A stretch of DNA of 64,000 nt. Origin: Chelydra serpentina. Lineage: Eukaryota > Chordata > Testudines > Chelydridae. Both the position numbers and the translations under genes were made by a program. The stretch spans positions 1,488,001 through 1,552,000 of the forward strand of contig JBAIAC010000214.1 in NCBI GenBank assembly GCA_037349315.1, written 5' to 3'. The notes under the pieces were generated by a model, which was not told where the DNA came from, made no database searches, and saw nothing but the letters and a program-made list of their open reading frames with translations. Below are positions 1 through 11,083 of this stretch, piece by piece. Positions within the stretch are counted from its first letter, which is position 1, and the number at the start of each line of letters is the position of its first letter.

Positions 1-429
1 TTAGGGGGCTGGAGCACATGACTTACGAGGTGAGGTTGAGGGAACTGGGGTTATTTAGTCTGCAGAAGAGAAGAGTGAGGGGGGATTTGATAGCAGCCTT
101 CAACTACCTGAAGGGGGGATTCCAAAGAGGATAGAGCTCGGCTGTTCTCAGTGGTGGCAGATGACAGAACAAGGAGCAATGGTCTCAAGTTGCAGTGGGG
201 GAGATCTAGGTTGGATATTAGGAAACACTATTTCACTAGTAGGGTGGCGAAGCACTGGAATGGGTTACCTAGGGAGGTGGTGGAATCTCCATCCTTAGAG
301 GTTTTTAAGGTCAGGCTTGACAAAGCCCTGGCTGGGATGATTTAGTTGGGGTTGGTCCTGCTTTGAGCAGGGCGCTGGACTAAATGACCTCCTGAGGTCC
401 CTTCCAACCCTGATCTTCTATGATTCTAT
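1..429 (+). mobile_element. CR1 LINE 3' end (cut by window edge)
   Basis: Encodes the C-terminal ORF2 tail ([35 protein letters not shown] in parts) and ends in the CR1 terminal octamer repeats (TTCTATGATTCTATGA at ~414-429). The frame is broken by a small change and a stop near 138. It is a close relative of the copies at 15602-16012 and 59655-60195. Confidence 0.9.
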
Positions 430-1178
430 GACCTCAGCTCTAGGGAAGGAGGTTTTCCCAACTCAAATACCCAAAAAGGACACACCCATGCCACAGAGCG
501 CTTGAGAAACCAGAGTCTCCGCAAAGTTCTCTCTCATGTTGTTCCAGGCTCCTGCAGCCTGGGGCGTTCTCAGCAGCACCTCCTGTCCTGCATGACTCAC
601 CCACCCACTGCAGACGGGCTGCGAACAGGCCTCCCTGCCCTGCTTGCTGAGGCCTCGAAAGGAGCCAGCAGCTGATGCGGGAGATTTGCCGAGCACTGTG
701 CAGAGGCCTGGTCTGGATGAACGTGCCTACAAAGCAGGGTCCGGCTACACCCTATTGAGATGTAAAGTGCGCTCCGGCCATGCACCAGCTGCAGGGATCC
801 CCCACCTCCTCATATCCACCTTTCACTGCAATGTTACACCTACTGCATCCTTGAGCTTCAACCCGCTTCAACTTTCTCTACCTGAACGTGACAGCTAAGT
901 ACAGAGCACAGGGCCCCCAGATCGTGCAACCACACAGGAAAGCCAAAGCATTAGCTGCAGTCCCCCCACCCCACGGGCTGCAGCTGACAACAGAGGAGGC
1001 CACTGGACTAGCTGCTCCCAAACCACAAGCCTCTGCAGAGAACTGCCACGTGCTGACGTGGGTCACTTGACATGGCTACACTCTGCCTTCTCGCTCGGTG
1101 TTCGGTGTTCTAGGGCAGTGTCCGCACAGCAGCCAAGTGCCAACGCCGGCCCCGGATAAGCCAGTGTCAGTTACAAGT
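430..1178. other. No gene or recognised repeat
   Basis: Only short overlapping open frames without family signatures; I see no splice-bounded exon. Confidence 0.5.
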
Positions 1179-1480
1179 ATTCAAGCTTTCGAGCTACACA
1201 GGGCTGGGAAAGGTGCCCAGTGCGTCACCACTAAATACAAGGGGACAGATTGTTTAGCATGCGTAGTTAACACAAGGTCTACCCGTTTCTGCTAAACAAT
1301 CTGTCGCCCCTTGTATTTAGTGGTGACACACGAGAACAGCTCTGTGTAGCTTGAAAGCTTGTCTCTCTCCCCAACAGAAATGGGTCCCATAAAAGAGATT
1401 CCCTCACACACCTGGTCTCTCTAATATCCTGGGACCAACAAGGCTACAACACTGGAAACAACAACCAGGAGGTTGATCAG
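1179..1480. mobile_element. Penelope-like element tail in fold-back form
   Basis: Two inverted arms: one runs from TTCAAGCTTTCGAGCTACACAG (about 1179) through ACCACTAAATACAAGGGG to TGTTTAGC (1260). The other runs back from GCTAAACAATCTGTC (1291) to TGTGTAGCTTGAAAGCTTG (about 1355). A tail with CACCTGGTCTCTCTAATATCCTGGGACC follows. The AAGCTTTCGAGC block and this tail are typical of turtle Penelope-family 3' ends, by recollection. Confidence 0.55.
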
Positions 1481-1493
1481 AGATGTGGTTCTA

Positions 1494-1580
1494 GACTGAG
1501 ACCCCCATCAAGCACTGAGCAAAAGAAGGTTTCAGTGATGGAGGGGGTCAACAAGCATGTGGACCAAGGGGATCCAATGG
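1494..1580 (+). repeat. 87-bp direct repeat, copy 1
   Basis: Matches 2146-2232 throughout on reading (GACTGAGACCCCCATC ... GGGGATCCAATGG). The two copies flank the solo LTR at 1581-2140. Far longer than an LTR target-site duplication. Confidence 0.85.
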
Positions 1581-2140
1581 TGTGACAAACTAGGACTGTT
1601 GTTAATGTTTTCCCTGAGTACTGTGTGGGTGCCTCGGTTTCCCCGATGCAGTGCTTGAGTATCTAGATGATGGGACAAGGGTGCATGATTGTTACAGAGG
1701 GGCCTGGACACAGAGAATGGCTGACACTCGGTCTCCTAGCAACCTATGGCCCCGGGCTCTCCCCTGCAAAGGTGGGAGCTGAAGGTGTTGGAACAAAGGG
1801 GTCAGGTGACTTCCTGGCCCGGGAAGGAGACAAAGGGGGAGGAGGGGCTGGATAGTTTCAGTTTGGAGCTGGCTGAAGAGGAGGAGGAGAGGCAGACAGG
1901 GTCTGGCCTCCCTGCCCCCATTTGGAGCTGTGGGGTGAAACACAGGGAGCCCCAGGCTGGGGTCTAAGCTCCCTGCCCCCTGGAAGGGCCCGACTGAGGG
2001 GTCCTGGATGTACTGACAAGCTCTGGTTGGATTGTGTTCCTGGCATCTCTAATAAACCTTCTGTTCTACTGGCTGGCTGAGACTCCCAGTGAATCCGAGG
2101 AAGAGGGGTGCAGGGCCGGACTCCCCCACACTCTGTGACA
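1581..2140 (+). mobile_element. Solo LTR, family A copy 1
   Basis: 560 bp beginning TGTGACAAAC and ending CTCTGTGACA (TG...CA). It contains AATAAACC near the 3' side as a likely polyadenylation signal. A second copy at 37256-37816 aligns along its whole length, which fixes the ends. No internal retroviral sequence. Confidence 0.8.
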
Positions 2141-2145
2141 ACTAG

Positions 2146-2232
2146 GACTGAGACCCCCATCAAGCACTGAGCAAAAGAAGGTTTCAGTGATGGAGGGGGT
2201 CAACAAGCATGTGGACCAAGGGGATCCAATGG
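2146..2232 (+). repeat. 87-bp direct repeat, copy 2
   Basis: Second copy of 1494-1580. It continues into the CR1 host sequence (ATATAGTGTACTTAGATTTTCAG), so this copy marks the intact insertion side. Confidence 0.85.
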
Positions 2233-2752
2233 ATATAGTGTACTTAGATTTTCAGAAAGCCTTTGACAAGGTCCCTCACCAAAGGCTCTTAAGCAAAGTA
2301 AGCTGTCATGGGATAAGAGGGAAGGTCCTTTCATGGATTGGTAACTGGTTAAACGATAGGAAACAAAGGGTAGGTATAAATGGTCAGTTTTCAGAATGAA
2401 GAGAGGTAAAGAGTGGTGTCCCCCAGGGGTCTGTACTGGGACCAGTCCTATTCAACATATTCATAAATGATCTGGAAAAATAGGTAAACAGTGATGTGGA
2501 AAAATTTGTAGATGATACAAAAACTACTTGAGATAGTTAAGTCCCAGGCAGACTGCGAAGAGCTACAAAATGATCTCACACAACTGGGTGACTGGGCAAC
2601 AAAATGGCAGATGAAATTTAATGTTGATAAATGCAAAGTAATGCACATTGGAAAGCATAATCCCAACTATACATATAAAATGATGGGGTCTAAATTAGCT
2701 GTTACCACTCAAGAAAGAGATCTTGGAGTCATTGTGGGTAGTTCTCTGAAAA

Positions 2753-2887
2753 CAAGTATCAGAGGGGTAGCCGTGTTAGTCTGGATCTGTAGAAGCGCCA
2801 AAGGGTCCTGTGGCACCTTACAGACTAACAGAGGTATTGGAGCATAAGCTTTCGTGGGTGAATACCCACTTCATCGGATGCAAGCAG
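2753..2887 (-). mobile_element. PLE 3' tail inserted in CR1
   Basis: Carries GTAGCCGTGTTAGTCTG, GGCACCTTACAGACTAACAG and AAGCTTTCGTGGGTGAATACCCAC. Flanked by TGAAAA at 2747-2752 and 2888-2893, a probable target duplication. Same tail as 16333-16540, 32890-33080 and, with more of the element, 50105-50545. Confidence 0.7.
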
Positions 2888-3112
2888 TGAAAATGTCACT
2901 CAATGTGCAGCAGCAGTCAAAAATGCTATCAGAATGTTGGGAATCATTAAGAAAGGGATAGAGAATAAGACAGAAAATAGAATATTGCCTCTATATAAAT
3001 CCATGGTACACCCACATCTTGAATACTGTGTGCAGATGTGGTCGCCGCATCTCAAAAAGGATATATTAGAATTGGAAAAGGTACAGAAAAGGGCAACAAA
3101 AATGATTAGGGG

Positions 3113-3520
3113 CAGGGCCGGCTCCAGGCACCAGCAAAACAAGCTGGTGCTTGGGGCGGCACGTTTCTAGGGGCGGCATTCTGGCGCCAGCCAGGCCGCC
3201 CCTAAAAATGTGCCCCGGCCGCCCTAGCTCACCTCCGCTGCCGCCGCTGGCTCGCACACCTACAGCTGATTCGCGCGTCGCTGCTGGAGGGGGAGATCCC
3301 GAGTGGCCGCAGCGCGCGAACCAGCTGATTCGCGCGCTGCGTCTCCCCCTCCTTCCCTCCCTCCCTCCTTCCTAGGCTTGAGAGCCTGGGGGGAGGAGGC
3401 AGGGCTGGGGATTTGGGGAAGGGGCGGAGTTGAGCGGGGGTGGGGTAAGAAAAAAAAAAGGGGGTGGCGCGGCCAAATTTGTTTTTGCTTGGGGCGGCAA
3501 AAATCCTAGAGCCGCACCTG
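3113..3520. mobile_element. hAT-type MITE with perfect 8-bp target duplication
   Basis: Begins CAGGGCCGGCTCCAGG and ends AGAGCCGCACCTG, flanked by ATTAGGGG at 3105-3112 and 3521-3528. The host CR1 reads through when one copy is removed. Interior has GGGGCGGCA blocks at both ends and a purine-rich centre. Confidence 0.85.
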
Positions 3521-4127
3521 ATTAGGGGTATGAAATGGTTGCCATATGAGGAGAGATTAATAAGACTGAGACTTTTCAGCTTGGAAAAGAGACAACTAAG
3601 GGGGGATATGATTGAGGTCTATAAAATCATGACTGGTGTGGAGAGAGTAGATAAGGAAGTGTTATTTACTCCTCATAACACAAGAACTAGGGGTCACCAA
3701 ATGAAATGAATAGGCAGCAGGTTTCAAACAAACAAAAGGCAGTATTTTTTCACACAAACACACAGTCAACCTGAGTAACTCTTTGCCAGAGGGTGTTGTG
3801 AAGGCCAAGACTATAACAGGGTTCAAAAAAAGAACTAGATAAGTTCCTGGAGGACAGGTTACAAGTCGCAGCCTTCGTGAAGGACATTTCAGTCTGCAGC
3901 CCAATCCCATTACAAAGAGCACAACGCCCTCCTGCCCCCAACACTGGCTACAGAGAAATCCTAGACCCTGGACAAATAAACCCCAAGCAGAACAGAGCAT
4001 CTCCATGACACAGCCACACTTGCCCCAGGAGTAAATCTGTCCAGTGATCCCTGGCGCCCGCGCTCTGACAGCAGCCCCAGGACAGAACATGCCGCTGCAG
4101 ATGCTGGCTGTGCACCTGGATGAGAAA

Positions 4128-4356
4128 CATAGGAGCCGACTTCCGTTGGCTCCGCTGGGTGTGTCGGGGCGGGGCCCCGCAACGTCACCCGGCGTCGGGG
4201 GCGGGGCCCCGCAATGTCGCCCGGCATCCGGTGCAAGGTAAGTGCTCCGGTAACGGGCGCGGGGCTGGCGGGGAGCTGCCGGTGGGTGCTCTGCACCCAC
4301 CAATTTTTCCCCGTGGGTGCTCCAGCCCCGGAGCACCCATGGAGTCAGCGCCTATG
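4128..4356. mobile_element. hAT-type MITE (AGGCGCC family), copy 1
   Basis: Starts CATAGGAGCCGACTTCC, ends GGAGTCAGCGCCTATG. Flanks ATGAGAAA / CTGAGAAC agree at 6 of 8 positions. Interior carries CpG-rich GGGGCCCCGCAA blocks and a GGTGCTCC...GGAGCACC palindrome, as in 5059-5370 and 62466-62823. Confidence 0.7.
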
Positions 4357-4932
4357 CTGAGAACAGTCTCACACATCTACGCATGGCAGCCGAGACTGGC
4401 CTGGGCTCAGCCCAGGCCCTTCCCACGGGACACGCACCAGGGTGGTGGATGTTTGGAGACCGAGCAGCTCACTGCAATAACCAACACAGCAATGGCTGCT
4501 GGATCTGCGCAACGGTCCGGCACGTCAGCTGGTGCAATCCACGCTCTGGGCTTCCAGCAGCAAGAGTTCACCCAGGGGGAGGTGAGCCTTTTAAATCACC
4601 AGCAGCCCCCACCACAACCTGGGGCGTGGCTTGATCTGCCAGGTGCAAACCACAGAGTGGGCAGGGCTGGCTCAGGAGGGGGCGGGGCCAGGCTAGCAGA
4701 GCATGTGGCAATTCATTGCCTCACCTGAGCAGCGGATTATAAACTGCCTTCCCGTGGTGGTACTGCTGCCGTCTCCCACCCCTCCAAGTCTGGGGCGTGT
4801 GTGCTTCACATACACATGCACACACAGTGAATCAAGCCCTCAAGGGCAACAGTGAGACCCCAACTTCAGGAGAAGAACAGGGCTGGACGCCTGGGGCCAC
4901 AGTCATGAGAACATAAGAACGGCCATACCAGG

Positions 4933-5376
4933 TAGGGTGACCAGACGTCCCAATTTTATAGGGACAGTCCCAATTATGGGGGCTTTTTCTTATATAGGCC
5001 CCTATGACCCCCCCACCCCCATCCCGATTTTTTACACTTGCTGTCTAGTCACCCTAATCATAGGCGCCGACTTCGTGGGTGCTCCGGGGCTGGAGCACCC
5101 ACGGGGAAAAATTGGTGGGTGCTCCGCACCCACCGGTAGCTCCCCGCCATCCCCGGGGCCCGCCGCCATCTTACCTTAGCACCGGGAGACGTTGCGGGGC
5201 CCCGCCCCCGACGCTGGGTGACGTTGCGCCCCGCAACATCACCCGGCGTCGGGGGCGGGGCCCCGCAACGTCACCCGGCGTCGGGGGCGGGGCCCGGCGT
5301 CGGGAGCGGGGCCCCGCCCCCGACGCTGGGCGTGAGCTCCCACCGGCGCCACAGAAAGTCGGCGCCTGTGACCCTA
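4933..5376. mobile_element. hAT-type MITE (TAGGGTGACCA family) within CR1
   Basis: Inverted ends TAGGGTGACC / CACCCTA, flanked by ATACCAGG at 4925-4932 and 5377-5384, a perfect 8-bp duplication. It carries another MITE inside it (5059-5370). Confidence 0.85.
5059..5370. mobile_element. hAT-type MITE (AGGCGCC family), nested copy
   Basis: CATAGGCGCCGACTTC ... AAGTCGGCGCCTGTG, flanked by ACCCTAAT at 5051-5058 and 5371-5378 (perfect 8 bp). The third level of a three-deep nest: CR1, then TAGGGTGACCA MITE, then this one. Interior is a short CpG-rich array around GGGGCCCCGCAACGTCACCC. Confidence 0.88.
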
Positions 5377-5550
5377 ATACCAGGTCAGACCCAAGGTCCA
5401 TCTAGCCCAGTATCCTGTCTTCCGACAGTGGCCAATGCCAGGTGCCCCAGAGGGAATCATCAAGCGATCCATCCCCTGTCGCCCATTCCCAGCTCCTGGC
5501 AAACAGAGGCTAGGGACACCATCCCTGCCCATCCTGGCTAATAGCTCATG

Positions 5551-6483
5551 AGGGTCAAAAGTATAATTTACTTACCTACGAGTAATTCCCCCCTTTTCTG
5601 AAGTAGGCCCTGGTGCTCTTTGAAACCCCTACCCAGGGAGACACCGAATTTCCATGTATTCTAGTTGGAAGGGAAATCTCAGTCCTTCTGTCACAGTTAC
5701 ATGGTGAGCTGTGTTTAGTCCCCTTTTGTCCTTCTTGAGAGCGTCCTCAGGCAATACATGAAGTGGTCTGAAAAAAAGTGAGGGTCTATCATAATCTGGG
5801 ACCAGCAGCTTTGGTACGACAGTTCTTAAAGTGTGCCCCCCCAGCAACCAGCCTGAGTTTAAATGAATACGTCTGCTGGGTCTGACACCCCCCAGCCTCC
5901 CACCACTTTAATCCCGGCCATCCAGTGACAGGCCTGGCTTCCTTCACCTCTCTCAAGGGTGGACCCATGTGGTTCAACTACTCCGGGACTGGATCTCCGA
6001 GACAATCTATCCAAGCTACATCATCCTAGAAGATAAAGCCAATCTCCAGTTGCAGACTTGGTAGCAGAGATAACCCTCAAAAGATGGAGACAATGGCCAA
6101 AAAACTAATGGCTTGAAGAGGTCCTAGAAAGACGGTGGTTCTGAATAGCCCTATAGCACAGAGCAAACTTCTAGACCTTGAGCCAGAGAGGTTACATTGC
6201 CTGCCCCTCCACCAGCAATATGTGCTTCCATCTCTTACAAGGAGAGATGGGCCTTATTGATGAAAGAGCTCTGGAAAGGGCATCTTATCACCACCCCAGA
6301 CGGTTCAGAGTCCAAACCCTGAGTCCAGGTCTCAGATCTTACAAGCAGATGAACCCCAAGAGATGGTGCCAGTTCCTGAGATTCCAGACAGAGGAATCTC
6401 TTTGTCACAGGGGAGAGCAGAATCTGCCACGAGCCGCCGCTGGCAGCTGGAGAAGAATGACTAAACAGCGTCAGTAGTCACTA
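5551..6483. other. No gene or recognised repeat
   Basis: Short frames only; nothing with a family signature. Confidence 0.5.
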
Positions 6484-6725
6484 AGGCCAGGTCTACTCTG
6501 GCAATTGAACAATAAGACTCCCGTCCCTCAGAGGTATTAAAAACACACCACCCTGAAAGACAAAATCCCTGCCGCAGCAAGTGCCAGTGTGACCAGCGCG
6601 TCACTCGTTGGGGGTGGACGTTTTTTCTCGGCAGGAGAGCCGACGGCTACGCTGCGTGACTTTTAGCGGCACGGCTGTGGCGAGACAGCCACGTCGCTAA
6701 AAGCTGTGCAGTGCAGACATAGCCC
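6484..6725. mobile_element. PIF/Harbinger-like MITE
   Basis: Ends GGCCAGGTCTACTCTG and CAGTGCAGACATAGCC are inverted repeats (one mismatch region), flanked by TAA/CAA. Interior contains GTGACTTTTAGCGGC and GCTAAAAG blocks. Confidence 0.6.
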
Positions 6726-8033
6726 AAAACGACCCTGTGCCCCTCTGGATCAGTACATGCCCAGATGGATCCATGGTGTCTCCTATCACTCAGATCTGGA
6801 GAGTCTGTAGTCAGGGGTGTGGGGTGGAGAGGGATGGAGACTGAAGCCAGCCTTCAGTCAGATTGGCAGCTCAAAGCTGCTGAGCACTTCTGCTTCAGGA
6901 ACCTCAAAACAGAGTTTGTGTCAAGCAGGTGCTTGGATGGGGGCACGAGAAACTGAACACATGAGGCCAATTCCAACAGAAAAGTCTTCAACTGGTTCTC
7001 AGCCTTTCCTTGCTTTGCATACAAATAGAGCAGCCCAGGGAGGGGAGGGGAGGTCCCTCTCAAAGGCACTCGAGCAAGATGTGCAGAGACAAGCTGTCTT
7101 TCAAGGGGCACACTATTTGACACTTCAGTGCCATGAGGACCTAACCGCAGAAGTGTGTGGAACTAGCCAGGACTGCAGGCACTACTCAGAACGAGCTGCA
7201 CCACGGGAGGCGTCTTTTTTAAAATAAACTTACCAACCTCAACTGTTAACAGCACTAAACAAAACAGGTAACAAGCTCCTCAAGGTAAATACAGAAGACC
7301 CAAACTCTGAAGTTCTTTATCACAGGGTGGGGTCAAGGCCACAGTACATATATCCTCAAGTCTGAATGTTCCAATCCACTAGCTAGCACGCATGTGGTCC
7401 CAACAGAGACTGCTTTTAGAGAGAGTTTCTGCTTTCCATATAGCGCATACCTACATGCCATATGTGGGGATCTATAGGCGCAATCCTTTAAAGAGAAACA
7501 AAAAGTTGATTGCAGGCCAAAAATAAATGTACTTTGAGGCAGTTCTTTTTGTGAAAATCAACCAGCTCTATTACACATTCAGAACAGCCTGTCACCTCAT
7601 GTAGCATAGCATTCAGTGATTACGTTGGCAACTACAGACGGATGAGGGGAAACAGCAATATCTTTCAAGAGCAGCAGAATTCCAAAAGCAACTTGATCAT
7701 TTCCGTCACGGCTGGAGTCCAATGGAAGGGTCAGTGCCTTCTAGCCCACTGCAGTGAGGTTTAGTGTATGTCCAAGTACAATCTTAAAACACATTGTAAA
7801 ATTACATAAACCAGGAGCTAAAATACAGTTTGAAAAATCTACTCCCAGAGCTTCTCCATCAACCCCTTTTCTTCATGCTACATGCTAGTCACTCCCAAGT
7901 CCATAGATTCCTGAGCCTGCTTTTATTTATATATTATAAATTATGTACTTTATTTTAGCAGGGCCATTGCAAGTTTGAGCAAAGAACAGTTTGATTCCGT
8001 AATCATAATTTGTGCTGTTTCCTGGGGAATCTT
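6726..8033. other. No gene or recognised repeat
   Basis: Low-copy-looking, moderately A+T-rich sequence; no coding signal. Confidence 0.5.
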
Positions 8034-9445
8034 AAGAACATAAGAACGGCCCTACTGGGTCAGACCAAAGGTCCATCTAGCCCAATCTCCTGTCTTCTGA
8101 CAATGGCCATCGCCAGCTGCCCCAGAGGGAATGAAAAGACCAGGGAATCATCAAGTGATCCATCTCCTGTCACTCTTTCCCAGCTTCTAGCAAACAGAGG
8201 CTAGGGACACCATCCCTGCCCATCCTGGCTAATAGCCATTGAGGGACCAATCCTCCATGAACTTATCTAGTTCTTTTTTGAACCCTGTTATGGTCTTGGC
8301 CTTCACAACATCCTCTGACAAGGAGTTCCACAGGTTGACTATACATTGTGAGAATAAATACTTCCTTTTAATTGTTTTAAACCTGCTGCCTATTCATTTC
8401 ATTTGGTGACCCCTAGTTCTTGTGTTATGAGAAGTAGTAAACAATACTTCCTTATATACTTTCTCTACACCAGTCATGATTTTATAGACCTCAATAATAT
8501 CTCACCTTAGCTGTCTCTTTTCCAAGCTAAAAAATCCCAGTCTTATTAATGTCTCCTCATACGGAAGCCATTCCATACACCTAATAATTTTTGTTGCCCT
8601 TTTCTGAACCTTTTCCAATTCCAATATATATTTTTTGAGATGGGGCGACCACATCTGCACTCAGCATTCAAGATGTGGGCGTACCATGGATTTATATAGA
8701 AGCAACATGATATTTTCTGTCCCATTATCTATCCCTTTCTTAATTATTCCCAGCATTCTGTTTGCTATTTGACGGCCGCTGCACCTTGAGTGGATGTTTT
8801 CAGAGAACTCTCCACACTGACTCTAAGATCTCTTTCTTGAGTGGTAACAGCTAATTTAGACCCCATCATTTTATATGTATAGTTGGGATTATGCTTTCCA
8901 ATGTGCATTACTTTGCATTTATCAACATTAAATTTTATCTGCCATTTTGTTGCCCAGTTTTGAGAGATCCTTTTGTAACTCTTCGCAGTCTGCCTGGGAC
9001 TTAACTATCTTTAGTAATTTTGAATCATCTGCAAATTTTGCCACCTCACTGTTTACCCCTTTTCCAGATCATTTATGAATATGTTGAATAGGACTGGTCC
9101 CAGAACAGACCCCTGGGGGACACCACTATTTGCCTCTCTCCATTCTGAAAACTGACCATTTATTCTTACCCTTTGTTTCCTATCTTTTAACTAGTTACTG
9201 ATCCATGAGAGCACCTTCCCTCTTATCCCGTGGTGGCTTACTTTGCGTAAGAGCCTTTGGTGAGGGACCTTGCCAAAGGCTTTCTGAAAATCTAAGTACA
9301 CTAAAGCCACTGGATCCTCTTCATTCACATGCTTGTTGACCCCCTCAAAGAATTGTAGTAGATTGGTGAGGCATGATTTCCCTTTACTAAAACCATGTTG
9401 ACTCTTCCTCAACAAATTATGTTCATCTATATGTCATCTACACTG
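8034..9445 (-). mobile_element. CR1 LINE, 1.4 kb of ORF2 plus 3' end
   Basis: Reverse-strand copy from the terminal AAGAACATAAGAACGG at 8034 back to the reverse-transcriptase palm. The stretch at 9191-9415 reads VYLDFQKAFGKVPHQRLL and RKSQHGFSKGKSCLTNLLQFFEGVNKHV. Many stops between. Confidence 0.92.
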
Positions 9446-9748
9446 CTCACTGTCAGCCATTTTCTCCAGCCCTCCAATCATTTCTGTGGCTCTTCTCTGC
9501 CCCTCTCCAATATTCCAACATCCTTTTAAAATGTGGACACACGAATTTTAGGCAGGCCCTGAACCAGGGCCTCTCTCCTGGGGTATCCTACAGGAATCTA
9601 GCGACTCCCTGTGCATCTGACTCCCTCACCCCTCTGCCTGGGCATTACCAGGGGTGCCATTTAGGGGGAAGAAGGCGGGGCTTTGCCTTCTCCTCCTGGA
9701 ATTTCATACAGGAGGTGTGCTCCCAAGTGGAGCTCTTAACTGCACAGA
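9446..9748. other. Degenerate sequence, possible older CR1 piece
   Basis: The first part (TCTGTGGCTCTTCTCTGCCCCTCTCCAA) resembles an older CR1 subfamily in reverse orientation; the rest is unassigned. Confidence 0.35.
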
Positions 9749-10318
9749 AGGGCAACTAAAATGATTAGGGGTTTGGAATGGGTCCCATATAAGGAGAGAT
9801 TAAAGACGCTAGGACTTTTCAGCTTGGAAAAGAGGAGACTAAGGGGGGATATGATAGAGGTATATAAAATCATGAGTGGTGTGGAGAAAGTGAATAAGGA
9901 AAAGTTATTTACTTGTTCCCATAATACAAGAATTAGGGGCCACCCAATGAAATTAATGGGCAGCTGGTTTAAAACAAATAAAAGGACGTTCTTCTTCACA
10001 CAGCGCAAAGTCAACCGGTGGAACTCCTTGCCTGAGGAGGCTGTGAAGGCTAGGACTAGAACAGGGTTTAAAAGAGAACTGGATAAATTCATGGAGGTTA
10101 AGTCCATTAATGGCTATTAACCAGGATGAGTAAGGAATGGTGTCCTTAGCCTCTGTTTGTCAGAGGGTGGTAATGGATGGCAGGAGAGGGATCACTTGAT
10201 CATTACCTGTTAGGTCCACTCACTCCGGGGCACCTGGCATTGGCCACTGTCGGTGGACAGGATACTGGGCTGGATGGACCTTTGGTCTGACCCAGTACGG
10301 CCATTCTTACGTTCTTAG
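9749..10318 (+). mobile_element. CR1 LINE 3' end
   Basis: Encodes [21 protein letters not shown] and the [12 protein letters not shown] region (9761-10120), followed by the 3' untranslated end through CTGACCCAGTACGGCCATTCTTACGTTCTTA. Confidence 0.92.
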
Positions 10319-11083
10319 TATGAGTGTGGAATATGAGATCTGTAGAGGGGAGGTCCTGCTCCCAGCTTGTGCTCCGGGGCAGGGAGTCAGTATTTTGTTT
10401 ACAAACAGAGGCAGGGTGATTAAGATAAGACAGGGCTTCTAATTAAATTAAGGATCTCAAAGTCCTTAGATGAGCCTGTAAAACAGGAATCCCTCTGTGG
10501 GGTGTATAATTATTGAGCACATGTTAATATCGGTGAGTGGAGGCACTGATGGCAATGGAAGCTTTACCCGATTAAGGACTAGAAGATTTCACCCTCCAAC
10601 TTTCTTTCAAGCGGAAGAGCTGCCCTGAGCTCCTGTGCCTGTTTATTTTCCTTTCCTGCCTGCAGAGGCCCTGAAATACCTCACAAGTCTCCATTTTTTT
10701 CACAGCTTTAAATTGTGGAAGTTTCTTGGTGTTTGGTTTTAAATATTCCCCTGTGAGAACTGCAGCTCGGTCGCTGTCGTGTGGTGTTTAAGAGCCTCCT
10801 GGGAAGTAACTAGACTTTAAACAGACGTGAAAGCCGTGTGGCCAACTCTCCTCATTCTGCCATGAGTCTCATAGTAACTATTGTTTTGCTTAAAGCCCCA
10901 GCTCCTGGAGTCAAGTGATCTGTGATGATTTCAGCCTTCGTTCTTAAAGAAAAAGTACATTTCTAGCCCTTGTGGCTGTGGAGAAAGCTTCAAAATGTGA
11001 CCCCAGGGCACCCAAAAGTCTCAAAAAGCAGAAGGCCAATAAAAAGATCCCCAAATCTGTTATTTTTACATAACGTCTGTAAT
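10319..11083. other. No gene or recognised repeat
   Basis: A+T-rich sequence with no coding or structured signal visible. Confidence 0.5.

Larger units (their letters stand above)
2190..3858 (+). mobile_element. CR1 LINE ORF2 segment, interrupted twice
   Basis: Encodes CR1 reverse-transcriptase pieces (VYLDFQKAFDKVPHQRLL near 2236; SGVPQGS-type motif; DKCKVMHIGKHNPNYTYKMMG) and the C-terminal region, with stops and frameshifts. It is interrupted by a PLE tail (2753-2887) and a hAT MITE (3113-3520). It ends before the CR1 3' octamers, so it is truncated at the 3' side. Confidence 0.9.
4908..5550 (-). mobile_element. CR1 LINE 3' untranslated end, host of two nested MITEs
   Basis: Reverse-strand CR1 3' end (GAACATAAGAACGGCCATA ... 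CAGGTCAGACCCAAGGTCCATCTAGCCC ... CATCCTGGCTAATAGC). It is split between 4932 and 5377 by the hAT element listed next. Confidence 0.85.

Noticed and set aside
3662..4728. Frames of about 200-224 codons
   Set aside because: They cross CR1 and MITE boundaries and carry no family motif.
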